The position numbers were made by a program, and so were the translations under genes. From Clostridium rhizosphaerae (GTDB lineage: Bacteria; Bacillota; Clostridia; Clostridiales; Clostridiaceae): 64,000 bases of DNA. The DNA lies in NCBI RefSeq assembly GCF_016765585.1, contig NZ_JAESWC010000001.1, forward strand, positions 248,001-312,000, written 5' to 3'. Positions 16,676 through 25,365 of the stretch are shown piece after piece. Each line of letters opens with the position of its first letter. Position 1 is the stretch's first letter. The notes under the pieces are model-generated. The model made no database searches. It saw only the letters and a list, made by a program, of their open reading frames with translations, and was not told the DNA's origin.

Positions 16676-17095
16676 ATATTGCCGCTTATATCAAAATAAT
16701 GTGTACATACCTCTCCAACTGCATTTTTGTTCTGAAAAATATAAGCTTCTGATTTTAATATGTAGTTCTTCTGAACAATGTTGGATTTAGCAGACATATC
16801 TCCGATACCAACTATTGCTATAGTGCAAGCCTTCTTAACTTCATTCACCAAGGAATCGCAAAGCTTCTTGTTTTCTAAGATAATAGGAGCGTACATAAAG
16901 CAAGGTTTTGCATTTAAAACTTGTGAGGAGCGTCCAACTATATAATCTAAATTTATATAGGATTCTTCCGCATTGAGTCCACCAACAAGCTGTATGACAG
17001 TAAGATTTTTCTATCAATAACTGGACTCTCACCAGTAAGTATGATCCTGCTTTGCTGTACGCACTCGCGATATCTTCTTTTCTAGTTAAATATAT
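16666..17095 (-). pseudogene. Decayed SorC-family sugar-responsive regulator fragment
   Basis: On the minus strand the frame at 16666-16990 gives LTVIQLVGGLNAEESYINL, then SSQVLNAKPCFMYAPIILENK, GIGDMSAKSNIVQ and AVGEVCTHYFDISG. This is the middle of the SorC effector domain. Upstream, RIILTGESPVIDRKI continues in a different frame, so there is at least one frameshift near 16995-17005. The N-terminal helix-turn-helix and the final ~60 residues of a ~315-residue SorC protein are absent. The fragment ends at the terminator hairpin. It was probably once a regulator of a sugar or nucleoside operon and is now non-functional. Confidence 0.75.
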
Positions 17096-17125
17096 AAATA
17101 TTTCTATATTATAGTTAAATATAAT

Positions 17126-18166
17126 TTAGTCAGCTTCTTTAAACTTTACAACATCAAGCATTGCTTTTATATTATCAAATTTAGTTCTTGGTCCGATGCC
17201 GCAGGCTGGCGATAATATATTTACTCCTGAATCTAGACAACTTAACGCCTGTACCTTTATACTTTCTTTAGTACCATTTTCAAGTGTAAAGGTACTTACA
17301 TTTCCCATGACAGCTTTATTATTTACATTTTCGCAAACCTCTCTTACACTTGTAATGGAATCAAAGCTTATGGCATCACTTCTCAGAGAGTTAAGCTCTT
17401 CATAAATACTCTTAAGCCTTCCGCATATATGAATTATTACTCCGGTTTCTGCATATTGCTTTAAAGCATCAGCAATTTTATTTAAATAAGGAACAGCAAA
17501 CTTTCTAAAGCTCACAGGACCTAATATTTCACCTGTGGCACTAGGATCAGAAATAGCAAGAACATTTGCTCCTGCCATAAGCTGAGCTTTTCCGAACTCA
17601 ATTAGATTTTCTGTTACAAATTCCATCAGTTTATGTGCTTCAGAAGGCTTCCTTATAATTTCCTTATAAAAATTTACCGGTTCCATAAGGGAAGCTGCAA
17701 GGCTTATCGGTCCAGTCAGATTAGCTACTATAGGAACTTCATTATTTTTTTCCTTAAGTATTTTAATAGCATCGATTACTGTTTTAACTCTTCCTTCATC
17801 AGTTTTTATTTTCTTTAGCTTTGTCCATTCACTTACTGAGTTTATTACATACTTTGTTACTCTAGGTTCATTTACTTTTGTACCTAGAAAAACTTCAGCA
17901 CCCATGGCTTCTGCTTCGACAGTCATGCAAAAGGGCACTCCAAAGTTTTCAAAGCCTCCGTTTTCACAAACTCCTGCAGAAAGCTCAGCCATTAGCCTTG
18001 CATCCGTATGTGCCTCCGGCCATTTGCAGCCTGTTATATCCATGATATCCTCGACAATCATATTCATCATTCCACTAGGACAAATACATGGTGGTCTGTC
18101 TACCTTCTCTCTTAAAAGAGTAAGTTTTAATCTTTCCTTAGGGGTCAACAATTTAGCCACCTTCAT
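17126..18166 (-). CDS. UroD/MtaA-type corrinoid-dependent methyltransferase
   Basis: A 346-residue protein of the uroporphyrinogen-decarboxylase fold family that includes MtaA, MtbA and CmuA. The zinc/thiol-activating triad is present as His246 and Cys248 (IIHICGR) and Cys322 (LSPACGIGPR). The segment GFENFGVPFCMTVEAEAMGA is shared with the shorter paralogue at 19924. Such enzymes move methyl groups between a corrinoid protein and a thiol or tetrahydrofolate, or load it from a methyl donor. It is the last gene of the nine-gene operon, 4 nt after the previous stop. ATG 18166 lacks a clear ribosome site; TTG 18148 after AAGGTGG is a plausible alternative start. Confidence 0.87.
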   Translation of the reverse strand: MKVAKLLTPKERLKLTLLREKVDRPPCICPSGMMNMIVEDIMDITGCKWPEAHTDARLMAELSAGVCENGGFENFGVPFCMTVEAEAMGAEVFLGTKVNEPRVTKYVINSVSEWTKLKKIKTDEGRVKTVIDAIKILKEKNNEVPIVANLTGPISLAASLMEPVNFYKEIIRKPSEAHKLMEFVTENLIEFGKAQLMAGANVLAISDPSATGEILGPVSFRKFAVPYLNKIADALKQYAETGVIIHICGRLKSIYEELNSLRSDAISFDSITSVREVCENVNNKAVMGNVSTFTLENGTKESIKVQALSCLDSGVNILSPACGIGPRTKFDNIKAMLDVVKFKEAD

Positions 18167-18170
18167 TCTT

Positions 18171-19250
18171 TTAGTTTTCTATCATTTTATGAAGTTTCTC
18201 TACATCTATCGGATAACCTATTTCTCTTACTGTATCCATCATAACGTGTATATTTTCAAGAGGAGTCTCAACAGGGAGACTGCAGCCTGACATAATTGTA
18301 TAGCCTTTAGGGTTGTCATATCCATCTATAACGCATTGTGTAACAGAATTTCGTACCTCCTTGAAGGTACCTGCATACATAACATTTGATGGATCTACAT
18401 TACCTAAAATCTTCATTTTATCTCCTATAGTTTCTTTGCAGGCTTTAAGGCTCACTACGTTATCCATGCTGAATCCTGAAACACCGATAGAAGCCATCTC
18501 ACCGATATCCGGCCATATCTTCTCAGTTTTTCCGCATATATGAAGTACTGTGGCCTTACCTTTTGATTTTATAAATTCTACAAGCCTTCTTAAGTAAGGT
18601 GCGCAGAATATCCTAAAGTGCTTTGGATTTATTATTGTGCAAGAGGCTAGAGGTTCTGATATAGTTGGAGTTAATCCTAATTCTATAGCTACCTTGGCAT
18701 AATCTATACATGTCTGAAGTGAAAGTTCGCACAGCTTGTGTACAGCTTCAGGATCTTTAAATAAAATCTTTGTCATCTTTTCTAGACCTACAAGAAAGAA
18801 GGCATTTGAAAATGGTCCTACTATTCCTGCTGAGCAGGGAACTTCCTGTCCTATTTCATCAATCAGATACTTCATCGCATCAATAAATACAGGAAGCCTG
18901 CCATCCTTATAAGGATTAGCTACCCTAAGTTTGTCTATATCTTTTACATCTTCTATTGCAGGCTTTAAAAGGTCTGCGGTATTATCCTCAGGTAAAATAA
19001 GCTCTGAGCCCATTGCTTCTGCCCAAACATATAAATCCGTAAATACTCTAACTCCGTCCATTCCATATCTTTTATAAGCGGAAATCTGGGCATCTGCTAT
19101 AGCCTTGCCACTAATATTGAAATCAGAAATTTTGCAGCCATGAATACGGGCTACCCCGTTTGCAATGTTAGGGTTACAGGGCAGCCTATCAATTGGCTGA
19201 CCCTTTCCCAAGGCAATAGCTCTTTCCATTGGAGTCATTTGATCCTTCAT
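18171..19250 (-). CDS. UroD/MtaA-type corrinoid-dependent methyltransferase
   Basis: A 359-residue paralogue with MTPMERAIALGKGQPIDRLPCNP at the start and the metal triad His237, Cys239 (VLHICGK) and Cys323 (IMSGCSLPVETP). It is most like the first gene of the operon (25366-26418) in architecture: GYTIMSGCSLPVETPLENIHVMMD here against GLYILSTGCDISPKAPFEYVQAMMD there. It directly follows the corrinoid protein (4 nt), with GGGGG overlapping that gene's stop, so it is probably that protein's methyltransferase partner. Whether it is the substrate-side or acceptor-side enzyme cannot be told from sequence. Confidence 0.9.
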   Translation of the reverse strand: MKDQMTPMERAIALGKGQPIDRLPCNPNIANGVARIHGCKISDFNISGKAIADAQISAYKRYGMDGVRVFTDLYVWAEAMGSELILPEDNTADLLKPAIEDVKDIDKLRVANPYKDGRLPVFIDAMKYLIDEIGQEVPCSAGIVGPFSNAFFLVGLEKMTKILFKDPEAVHKLCELSLQTCIDYAKVAIELGLTPTISEPLASCTIINPKHFRIFCAPYLRRLVEFIKSKGKATVLHICGKTEKIWPDIGEMASIGVSGFSMDNVVSLKACKETIGDKMKILGNVDPSNVMYAGTFKEVRNSVTQCVIDGYDNPKGYTIMSGCSLPVETPLENIHVMMDTVREIGYPIDVEKLHKMIEN

Positions 19251-19254
19251 TATA

Positions 19255-19908
19255 TTACGCCCCCTGAACTAGAGTTTTTGCACGTTTAGCAGCCTTTGAA
19301 GCATCTGTAGTATAAATATCTGCACCTATTTTATCAGCAAAGCTTTGGGATATAGGACCTCCGCCTATCATAACTTTTATCTTGTCTCTTAATTTTTCTT
19401 CTTCAAGTATCCTTATTACCTCTGCCATTCCATCCATAGTAGTTGTCATAAGGGTTGATAAGGCAATTATGTCTGCACCTATTTCCTTTGCTTTTTCTAC
19501 AAAAGCTGCAGGTGGTACATCTCTTCCTAAATCAACTACTTCAAAGCCCTCTGTTTCCATCATAATCTTAACAAGATTTTTCCCGATATCATGCGTATCT
19601 CCTTGAACTACTCCTATAACAACCTTATGTTTACCTTCAGTTTCGGACTTTTCAAGGTGCGGCTTTAAAACCTCGATACCTGAGTACATTGCATCTGAGC
19701 ACATTAAAAGCTCAGGAATGTAGTATTCGCCTTCTTCATAAAGTTGCCCGGCTCTATTCATTCCATCAGACAGCCCCTTTTCAATTCCCTCATAAGCGCT
19801 AATTTCTTTTTCTATGCACAACTTAGCTAGTTCAACGGTTTTTTCCTCATCCATATCCACTACTGAATCAGATAATTCCCTTAAAAGATTTTCCTTTACA
19901 TCACTCAT
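19255..19908 (-). CDS. Corrinoid (B12-binding) methyl-carrier protein
   Basis: A 217-residue protein of the MtaC/MtbC/MtmC type. An N-terminal four-helix cap (residues 1-85) precedes a Rossmann B12-binding domain with the base-off/His-on motif GDTHDIGKNLV (Asp104, His106, Gly109), ALSTLMTTTMD and MIGGGPISQSFADKIGAD. It carries the methyl group on cobalt between two methyltransferases. It is the only corrinoid protein in the operon although there are four UroD-type enzymes. GGGGAG lies before the ATG. Cobalt in such proteins is oxidised at times and needs the RACo-type activator encoded upstream. Confidence 0.95.
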   Translation of the reverse strand: MSDVKENLLRELSDSVVDMDEEKTVELAKLCIEKEISAYEGIEKGLSDGMNRAGQLYEEGEYYIPELLMCSDAMYSGIEVLKPHLEKSETEGKHKVVIGVVQGDTHDIGKNLVKIMMETEGFEVVDLGRDVPPAAFVEKAKEIGADIIALSTLMTTTMDGMAEVIRILEEEKLRDKIKVMIGGGPISQSFADKIGADIYTTDASKAAKRAKTLVQGA

Positions 19909-19923
19909 TTTTTATCTCCCCTT

Positions 19924-20799
19924 CTATATTAATTCTATTTTCCAAACAACAGGTTTTTTCATTTTTAAAGTTGTCCTTTTTAAGCAGTTATAGCCGATAA
20001 GTTTAACATCCTTTCTTAACTCGGTAATTAACTTTAAAGCATCACCATAGGTCATATCTTTATCTATCCCAATTGGAGTAGATTTTATAAATCCGGATTT
20101 GTTTAAAGAAGTGGAGGTAACTCCGCAAATATGCACAAATGCTTTTCCTAGCTTACTTTCTATTTGCTTTAACACCTCATAGCTGTACCTTCCGCTAAAA
20201 TCCTTGTACATCTTTGGCCCAAGTATATCAATGTTTCCAGCAGAATCTCCATAAGATATTATCTTTGCTCCTCTTTTCAAGCCTTCTTCTGCATATTGGA
20301 CTGTGCTTTTACAAATAACCTCCATAAAAGCTTCTACTGCTGCCCTGTCTTTCCTTACAGCCTTATAAAATAGTACCGGGTCAATTAAGGAAGACATTAT
20401 AGTAAAAGGTCCTTGAATATTTAATGCCACTTCTTCTCCTTCGCTGCTTAACTTTTCTACAGCTTTTAGCACTTCGCTAATTCTTCCTGTTGAAAAATCA
20501 ATTGGTTTAATATTTTTCAAATCCTCAATACTTTTATAAGCATATTCTCCAACTCTAGGTCCTATTTTTTCATCTCCAAGCTTTATATCTGCTCCCAAAG
20601 CCTCAGCTTCTACGGTAAGACAGAAGGGAACCCTTGAAATAGAATCCTTGTGGTGGTTTTTTAAAGTTTTTGCAAGTATTGAAATTTTATCAACTTTTGT
20701 ATGTGCTTCAGGAAACGTAATACCTGTTTGATTAGCAACACTCTCCGGTATTTCTTCAAACTTGTCTAATGTACATTTAAAATTAATCTGGTTTTCCAT
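19924..20799 (-). CDS. Short UroD-family methyltransferase paralogue
   Basis: A 291-residue member, about 55-65 residues shorter than its three neighbours. It lacks the usual N-terminal TPKERL segment and has a compact C-terminal part. His223 and Cys225 (FVHICGV) and a later cysteine, Cys272 (IGYNCLKRT), could form the metal site, but the gap between the cysteines is only 47 residues against 74-84 in the other three. It shares VPFCLTVEAEALGADIKLG with the 17126 enzyme. The ATG follows GGGGG, and the corrinoid gene is 15 nt downstream. It may be a methyltransferase of altered specificity or a scaffold; function not established. Confidence 0.8.
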   Translation of the reverse strand: MENQINFKCTLDKFEEIPESVANQTGITFPEAHTKVDKISILAKTLKNHHKDSISRVPFCLTVEAEALGADIKLGDEKIGPRVGEYAYKSIEDLKNIKPIDFSTGRISEVLKAVEKLSSEGEEVALNIQGPFTIMSSLIDPVLFYKAVRKDRAAVEAFMEVICKSTVQYAEEGLKRGAKIISYGDSAGNIDILGPKMYKDFSGRYSYEVLKQIESKLGKAFVHICGVTSTSLNKSGFIKSTPIGIDKDMTYGDALKLITELRKDVKLIGYNCLKRTTLKMKKPVVWKIELI

Positions 20800-20819
20800 T
20801 AATCTACCCCCGCAAATTT

Positions 20820-21659
20820 CTAAAAAGAAAACTTTAAAATATAAATAAGTTCTCCAATAATAATGCTGACTGTCTGCACAAGGAGCATTATTTTAAATGC
20901 TTTCTTCACAGATAACTCTTTAAAGATAACCAATATTCCAAAACCGGTATTAGCGCATAACCCTGCGATCAAAGGTCCAAGACCTACAGCGCCTTTAATA
21001 AAGCCTTCTGCCAGAACCACAGAGGATAAACAGCTTGGGATCATACCTATTAAGCTTGCATACACAGGCTGCAGATAGGAGTTCTTTCCTAACAGCTTAT
21101 AAAGACCTTCTTCCCCTATCTTGTCCATCCCAAGATTGATAAGAAATACTGTAATAATCAAGAATATAAAAATTTTCAGAGTAAATTTTATATTTCTGGT
21201 TATTATACCTTTTCCATCTTTACATTTGCTGCAATCGCAGGATATATCGTATAGCTTAAATCTATTTCTTTTTTCTTTTATAAAAGCATTAATTAAATAT
21301 CCAAAGATCATGCCTATTATTACTTTTAAAATTATAAGCTTAAGCATAAAAGGCAGCTTTTCCGGATGAGCTCCTATAATAATAAGTGCTTCATCTGAAC
21401 TGGATAAAAATATTGCTACAAGCATTCCTATGCTTATTAATCCGCCACTGTATAACTTAGCCATAGCCACAGGTATGCCGCATTGAGGTATCACACCAAG
21501 GATAGCTCCACCTATACAGTCGTATTTTGAAAGCTTTTCTATCAGGCGATTATCCTTATTTACCACATTCACCAGGTAATCTACAAGAATAAAGGCTATA
21601 AATAATATAGGAAGGGTTTTTGATACATCCTTTATACTGTCAATTAGTATATCTACCAC
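20820..21659 (-). CDS. Predicted metal-exporter-like permease (ArsP_2/10TM type)
   Basis: A 279-residue membrane protein with about eight spans. GAILGVIPQCGIPVAMAKLYSGG and its C-terminal mirror ASLIGMIPSCLSSVVLAEGF form the internally repeated motif of the putative 10TM heavy-metal exporter family. A cytoplasmic loop carries CDCSKCKDGKG, a possible metal site. It starts with GTG inside the CobW gene's end (7-bp overlap; GGAGGG eight bases before), so expression is coupled to that metallochaperone. Cobalt or another metal, or a methylated substrate, may be what it moves; unproven. Confidence 0.72.
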   Translation of the reverse strand: MVDILIDSIKDVSKTLPILFIAFILVDYLVNVVNKDNRLIEKLSKYDCIGGAILGVIPQCGIPVAMAKLYSGGLISIGMLVAIFLSSSDEALIIIGAHPEKLPFMLKLIILKVIIGMIFGYLINAFIKEKRNRFKLYDISCDCSKCKDGKGIITRNIKFTLKIFIFLIITVFLINLGMDKIGEEGLYKLLGKNSYLQPVYASLIGMIPSCLSSVVLAEGFIKGAVGLGPLIAGLCANTGFGILVIFKELSVKKAFKIMLLVQTVSIIIGELIYILKFSF

Positions 21660-22588
21660 TTAAAAAGCCCTCCAATCTTTGTCTGAAAAAGCTCTTTTAT
21701 CTTTTTATCCTCTAAGTTTTTTCCTATTATGCAAAGCTTGCCTGTAGAATCAAATTTGCTTTTATATATTTCAAAGTACCCGTTTGCATAACTGAATTCC
21801 AGTCCAAATCCTTTTCCCTTTAAAAATCCTTTTGCTCTTATAACCATGCCAAATTCGGATTCCTTCAGTCTGTTCAGTGCTTCAGCAAGAGATTCTTCAT
21901 TAAATTTTTTTGAGGTTTTAATGGCCAATGCATCAAACTGATTATCACTGCAGGGCTTATATTCTGTATAAAACAAGTTATCAAAATCTATATTTAAGTC
22001 TAAATCTAAGAGGGATTTTATTTCTTCCTGAGTCAGTTTACTCCAATTATCTGTTATTATTGGGGCCTTTAAATTTAGCTCTCTTAAAGATGCAATAATT
22101 TTATCTATTAGTTCTGAATCTGCCAGCTGACTTTTACTGATCATTAAAGTTCCGGCATTTATTATTTGATCTTCAAAAAACTCACCAAATACATCTCTCT
22201 GCTCCATATAGCTTATTCCGTCTATAACGGTAATAATTGAATTAATCTCACATATATTTTTGAATTGCTCAAGTTTTAAAACTTCTATTATTTCGCTTAA
22301 AATACTTATCCCTGTGGGTTCAATTATTACTCTTTCCGGTTTATACTCACAAAGCACCTTTTCAAATAAGGTTACAAAGTCTTTTTTCATGATACAGCAG
22401 ATACATCCACTGGTTATCTCGACAACATCAAAACCGTCTTTTTCAACTATATCTCCATCTATGCCTATATCTCCGAATTCATTTTCTATAAGCACAACTT
22501 TTTCATCCTTATAGGCAGTAAGAAGTTTCTTTATTAAAGTAGTTTTTCCTGCGCCTAAGAAGCCCGATACTATATCTACCTTTATCAT
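21653..22588 (-). CDS. CobW/COG0523-family metal-chaperone GTPase
   Basis: A 311-residue GTPase of the CobW/HypB/UreG family. The P-loop is GFLGAGKTTLIKKLL, the metal-binding motif is SGCICCIMKK (the canonical GCxCC) and the base-recognition motif appears as MISKSQLAD in place of NKxD. A C-terminal CobW_C domain is recognisable though weak. It probably delivers a metal such as cobalt or zinc to enzymes of this operon, since UroD-type methyltransferases need zinc and the carrier needs cobalamin. It overlaps the permease gene by 7 bp and follows the RACo-like gene by 31 nt. Confidence 0.87.
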   Translation of the reverse strand: MIKVDIVSGFLGAGKTTLIKKLLTAYKDEKVVLIENEFGDIGIDGDIVEKDGFDVVEITSGCICCIMKKDFVTLFEKVLCEYKPERVIIEPTGISILSEIIEVLKLEQFKNICEINSIITVIDGISYMEQRDVFGEFFEDQIINAGTLMISKSQLADSELIDKIIASLRELNLKAPIITDNWSKLTQEEIKSLLDLDLNIDFDNLFYTEYKPCSDNQFDALAIKTSKKFNEESLAEALNRLKESEFGMVIRAKGFLKGKGFGLEFSYANGYFEIYKSKFDSTGKLCIIGKNLEDKKIKELFQTKIGGLFKW

Positions 22589-22619
22589 ATTTTTCTCCCT
22601 TCAAAGAATCAGTACTTGA

Positions 22620-24164
22620 TTAAAAGCTTATTTCCTTTACAAAGTAATCCTGAAATTCCTGTTTTACAGAAAGCTCTACTACCTTAATATTTTCTTTGAT
22701 TTTACTCATTTCTCTAAGTTTTTGTTCATTAATAAGTGCAAGCCTTGCTCCTTCAACAGATGAGTTCCCTACGAAATTAATTTTCCCTTTGAAACCCTGA
22801 GGGATGAGTCCAATAGCCTTTATACTTTCAGAATCTAAATGATAGCCAAAGGCTCCTGCTACAACAGCTTCTTCTATAGACTCAATATCAATGTTTAATT
22901 CTTTTAAAAGCATAATAATTCCTGAAGCTATTGCTGCTTTTGCAAGCTGTATTTGTCTTATGTCATTTTGAGATATATAAATTTCATCGGTTATATAAAA
23001 CTTTTTATCTACAAGCCTGAAGGCTAATTTATCAGGAAGATTTTTATTAAATCTACCGCTTTTTAAAATTATATTTCTATTTATTAAACTTGCTGCAATA
23101 TCTATAAGACCACTTCCGCAAATACCCTTTGCCTCTTTATCTCCTATTGTTGTAAAGGCTATATTGTATTGTTCATCTATGTTAAAACTGTCAATTGCAC
23201 CGGCCTCGGCTCTTAAGCCGCAGGAGATATTCATGCCCTCAAGGGCAGGTCCCGCTGCTGTGGAAGAAGCAACCATCTCTTCATCCTTTATCACAACTAT
23301 TTCGCCATTTGTACCAATATCGATAAATAATGATGGTTTTATTTTGTTCTGAAAATCTACGGCCACTATTCCAGATAAAATATCAGAACCTACATAGGCT
23401 GAGGCAGAAGGAAGCAGCGTTATAGTTCCTTCGTTCCTTATATCAATCCCCAGTTCCTCAGCTTTAAAGTCCTTTTTATCTAAAAAAACAGCTTTATAGG
23501 GCGCCTTTGCAATAGTTTCAGGGGTTACCCCTAAAAACAAATGAAGCATTGTAGTGTTTGCCGAGATCACAACTTTATAGATATCTTTCAGGTTATAGTC
23601 TTTATGAGCAGCTTTTTTAAGCATATTGCTTATCTTGTCTCTTATACACTTGCTCAAGGTCTCCAAACCATTTTCTTCCTTTATGGCATAAGTTATTCTT
23701 GATAAAACATCTCCGCCATACTCAGTTTGCGGATTTAAATCGGATATTCTGTCCAAAACCCTGCCATTCTCTAAATCAACAAGATAAACAGAAATACCCG
23801 TCGTTCCTATATCTACAGCTGCCCCTAATGCCCCCTTTTCAGGACAGTCAGCTTTTACTTCAATTGAATAGCCTCTATTTATTGTTTTTAAGTTTTCTCC
23901 TGCACTGATAAGTTTAACCTCAACATCTCCTAAAATCTTAGCCACACATGCAAGCCTTGTATCAGGCTCCTTTGTATGTTTTTCTTCTTCCTCTGATTTT
24001 GAAGAAAGCTTTCCGTAAGCTTTAACCTTACACTTGCCGCATATACCTGTGCAGTTGCAGGGAGTTTCAGCTTTTAAACCGGCCATTCTAATGCAATCTA
24101 TAAGTCTTGTTCCCTCTACAGCTTCAACATTAATATTCTCATCTATAAACCTGACTTCTGCCAT
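22620..24164 (-). CDS. RACo-type reductive activator of corrinoid protein ([2Fe-2S] plus ASKHA domain)
   Basis: A 514-residue protein. The N-terminal ferredoxin domain has Cys36, Cys42, Cys45 and Cys73 (PCNCTGICGKCKV ... RLACVA) for a [2Fe-2S] cluster. It is followed by a linker and a large ASKHA-fold ATPase domain with GAAVDIGTTGISVYLVDLE, SLFIDIGTNGEIVVI and VAGAFGYHLD. Family members use ATP to push an electron onto Co(II) of corrinoid methyl carriers, restoring Co(I). The operon context with a corrinoid protein and methyltransferases fits exactly. AGGGAG lies before the ATG. Confidence 0.93.
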   Translation of the reverse strand: MAEVRFIDENINVEAVEGTRLIDCIRMAGLKAETPCNCTGICGKCKVKAYGKLSSKSEEEEKHTKEPDTRLACVAKILGDVEVKLISAGENLKTINRGYSIEVKADCPEKGALGAAVDIGTTGISVYLVDLENGRVLDRISDLNPQTEYGGDVLSRITYAIKEENGLETLSKCIRDKISNMLKKAAHKDYNLKDIYKVVISANTTMLHLFLGVTPETIAKAPYKAVFLDKKDFKAEELGIDIRNEGTITLLPSASAYVGSDILSGIVAVDFQNKIKPSLFIDIGTNGEIVVIKDEEMVASSTAAGPALEGMNISCGLRAEAGAIDSFNIDEQYNIAFTTIGDKEAKGICGSGLIDIAASLINRNIILKSGRFNKNLPDKLAFRLVDKKFYITDEIYISQNDIRQIQLAKAAIASGIIMLLKELNIDIESIEEAVVAGAFGYHLDSESIKAIGLIPQGFKGKINFVGNSSVEGARLALINEQKLREMSKIKENIKVVELSVKQEFQDYFVKEISF

Positions 24165-24192
24165 AAATTCACTCCCTCTGTCAGCCGTCTTT

Positions 24193-25341
24193 TTAAAGCA
24201 TCTCTATAAAGGCAGCGATTCTGGTATTTAATTGTCCAACATCTGTCTGTGAATAATCAGTTTCTATATTCATATATGGAATTTGTTTTTCCTCATTTAC
24301 AAATCTTCTAATCTTATAGGATTCAACAGCAAAGGTATGACAGGCTTGCAGTATGACATCTATAACTCCATCTACCTTGTAGTCATCTATAAGTTCAGAA
24401 AGAAGATTTATCCTGTTATCATTTGGACTCATGCAGGAACATCCTATATTTAAATATTTTTCTGCGATTGCATCTATAGGATTTTTATCTTCATCAACCA
24501 ACCTGCTAATTTCCTTTATACCTGAGCAATTTTCGTAGCAAACAACCACACCGCCGTTTTCTTCTATGGCTCTTATTACCTTTTTTGTAGCGTCTCCCAT
24601 AGGACAGCCTGTTATTAGTATTCTCTTAGCATCCTTAGAAACTTTTCTCTTTCCTTCTTCATATTCTCTTTTAGCTTTATCTACTAAATCCCTTAGGTCT
24701 TTTATTTCCGCTTCCTTATCCCACTTAAAGGATGCTCCGCTCAATACCTTGTACATTTCAAATCCTGTTATAGGCGGCGGACACATTTTACCTAATTCAT
24801 AAAATTCTTTTAGTGCCAGTCTTTCTCTATTTCGAAGCCTAATAGATTCCATAAGTTTTTCTTTAGTTATTTCTACATTGAATTCCTTCTCCAGCTTCTC
24901 TTTTAGACTAATTATTTCATTTCTCCAAAGTCTGTAGGCATCTTCTCCCTTATTTGTCTGAGGAAGCTGCATAACATGTACATTTTTTATTTCACCCAAA
25001 AATTCGTACATTTTCTTTTTTCCGTCACAAGTTGTTTCTCCAACAATCATATCTGAAAAATAAAAGTAAGGGCACTTATCTGTGATGGCAAAGCCGTAGC
25101 TGGACTTTATTAAAGGGCAAAGATTTCTAGGAAGGTACTGTTCTGCCTCTGAAATAGGCTCATCACTTTTTGCACAAAGAGAAACAGGTGCTGCACCTGA
25201 AGCATGTATAACCTCCCAAGGAGTAAAAGTACAAAAGGTGCCAACAACCTTTTTCCCATCATCCTTTAAATTTTTAATTGTTATAAATCCGTTCTTTCTT
25301 GATTCGCTGAAATCTTCAAATATCTCAGGTAAATTATTCAT
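24193..25341 (-). CDS. Double-cubane-type (2-hydroxyacyl-CoA dehydratase HgdB-like, YjiM family) iron-sulfur protein
   Basis: A 382-residue protein of the HgdB/YjiM family. Cysteines in LPRNLCPLIKSSYGFA, GETTCDGKKKMYEFLG and LQACHTFAVESYKI are placed as in double-cubane-cluster proteins, and the N-terminal TFCTFTPWEVIHASGAAPV is diagnostic of the family. Relatives reduce difficult substrates with electrons raised in potential by an ASKHA-fold ATPase. No separate HgdC-type activator is encoded here, but the RACo-like gene 28 nt downstream has an ASKHA domain. A role in methyl-acceptor activation or corrinoid reduction is an inference. Confidence 0.85.
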   Translation of the reverse strand: MNNLPEIFEDFSESRKNGFITIKNLKDDGKKVVGTFCTFTPWEVIHASGAAPVSLCAKSDEPISEAEQYLPRNLCPLIKSSYGFAITDKCPYFYFSDMIVGETTCDGKKKMYEFLGEIKNVHVMQLPQTNKGEDAYRLWRNEIISLKEKLEKEFNVEITKEKLMESIRLRNRERLALKEFYELGKMCPPPITGFEMYKVLSGASFKWDKEAEIKDLRDLVDKAKREYEEGKRKVSKDAKRILITGCPMGDATKKVIRAIEENGGVVVCYENCSGIKEISRLVDEDKNPIDAIAEKYLNIGCSCMSPNDNRINLLSELIDDYKVDGVIDVILQACHTFAVESYKIRRFVNEEKQIPYMNIETDYSQTDVGQLNTRIAAFIEML

Positions 25342-25365
25342 ATATAATACTCCCTTATATCTTAA

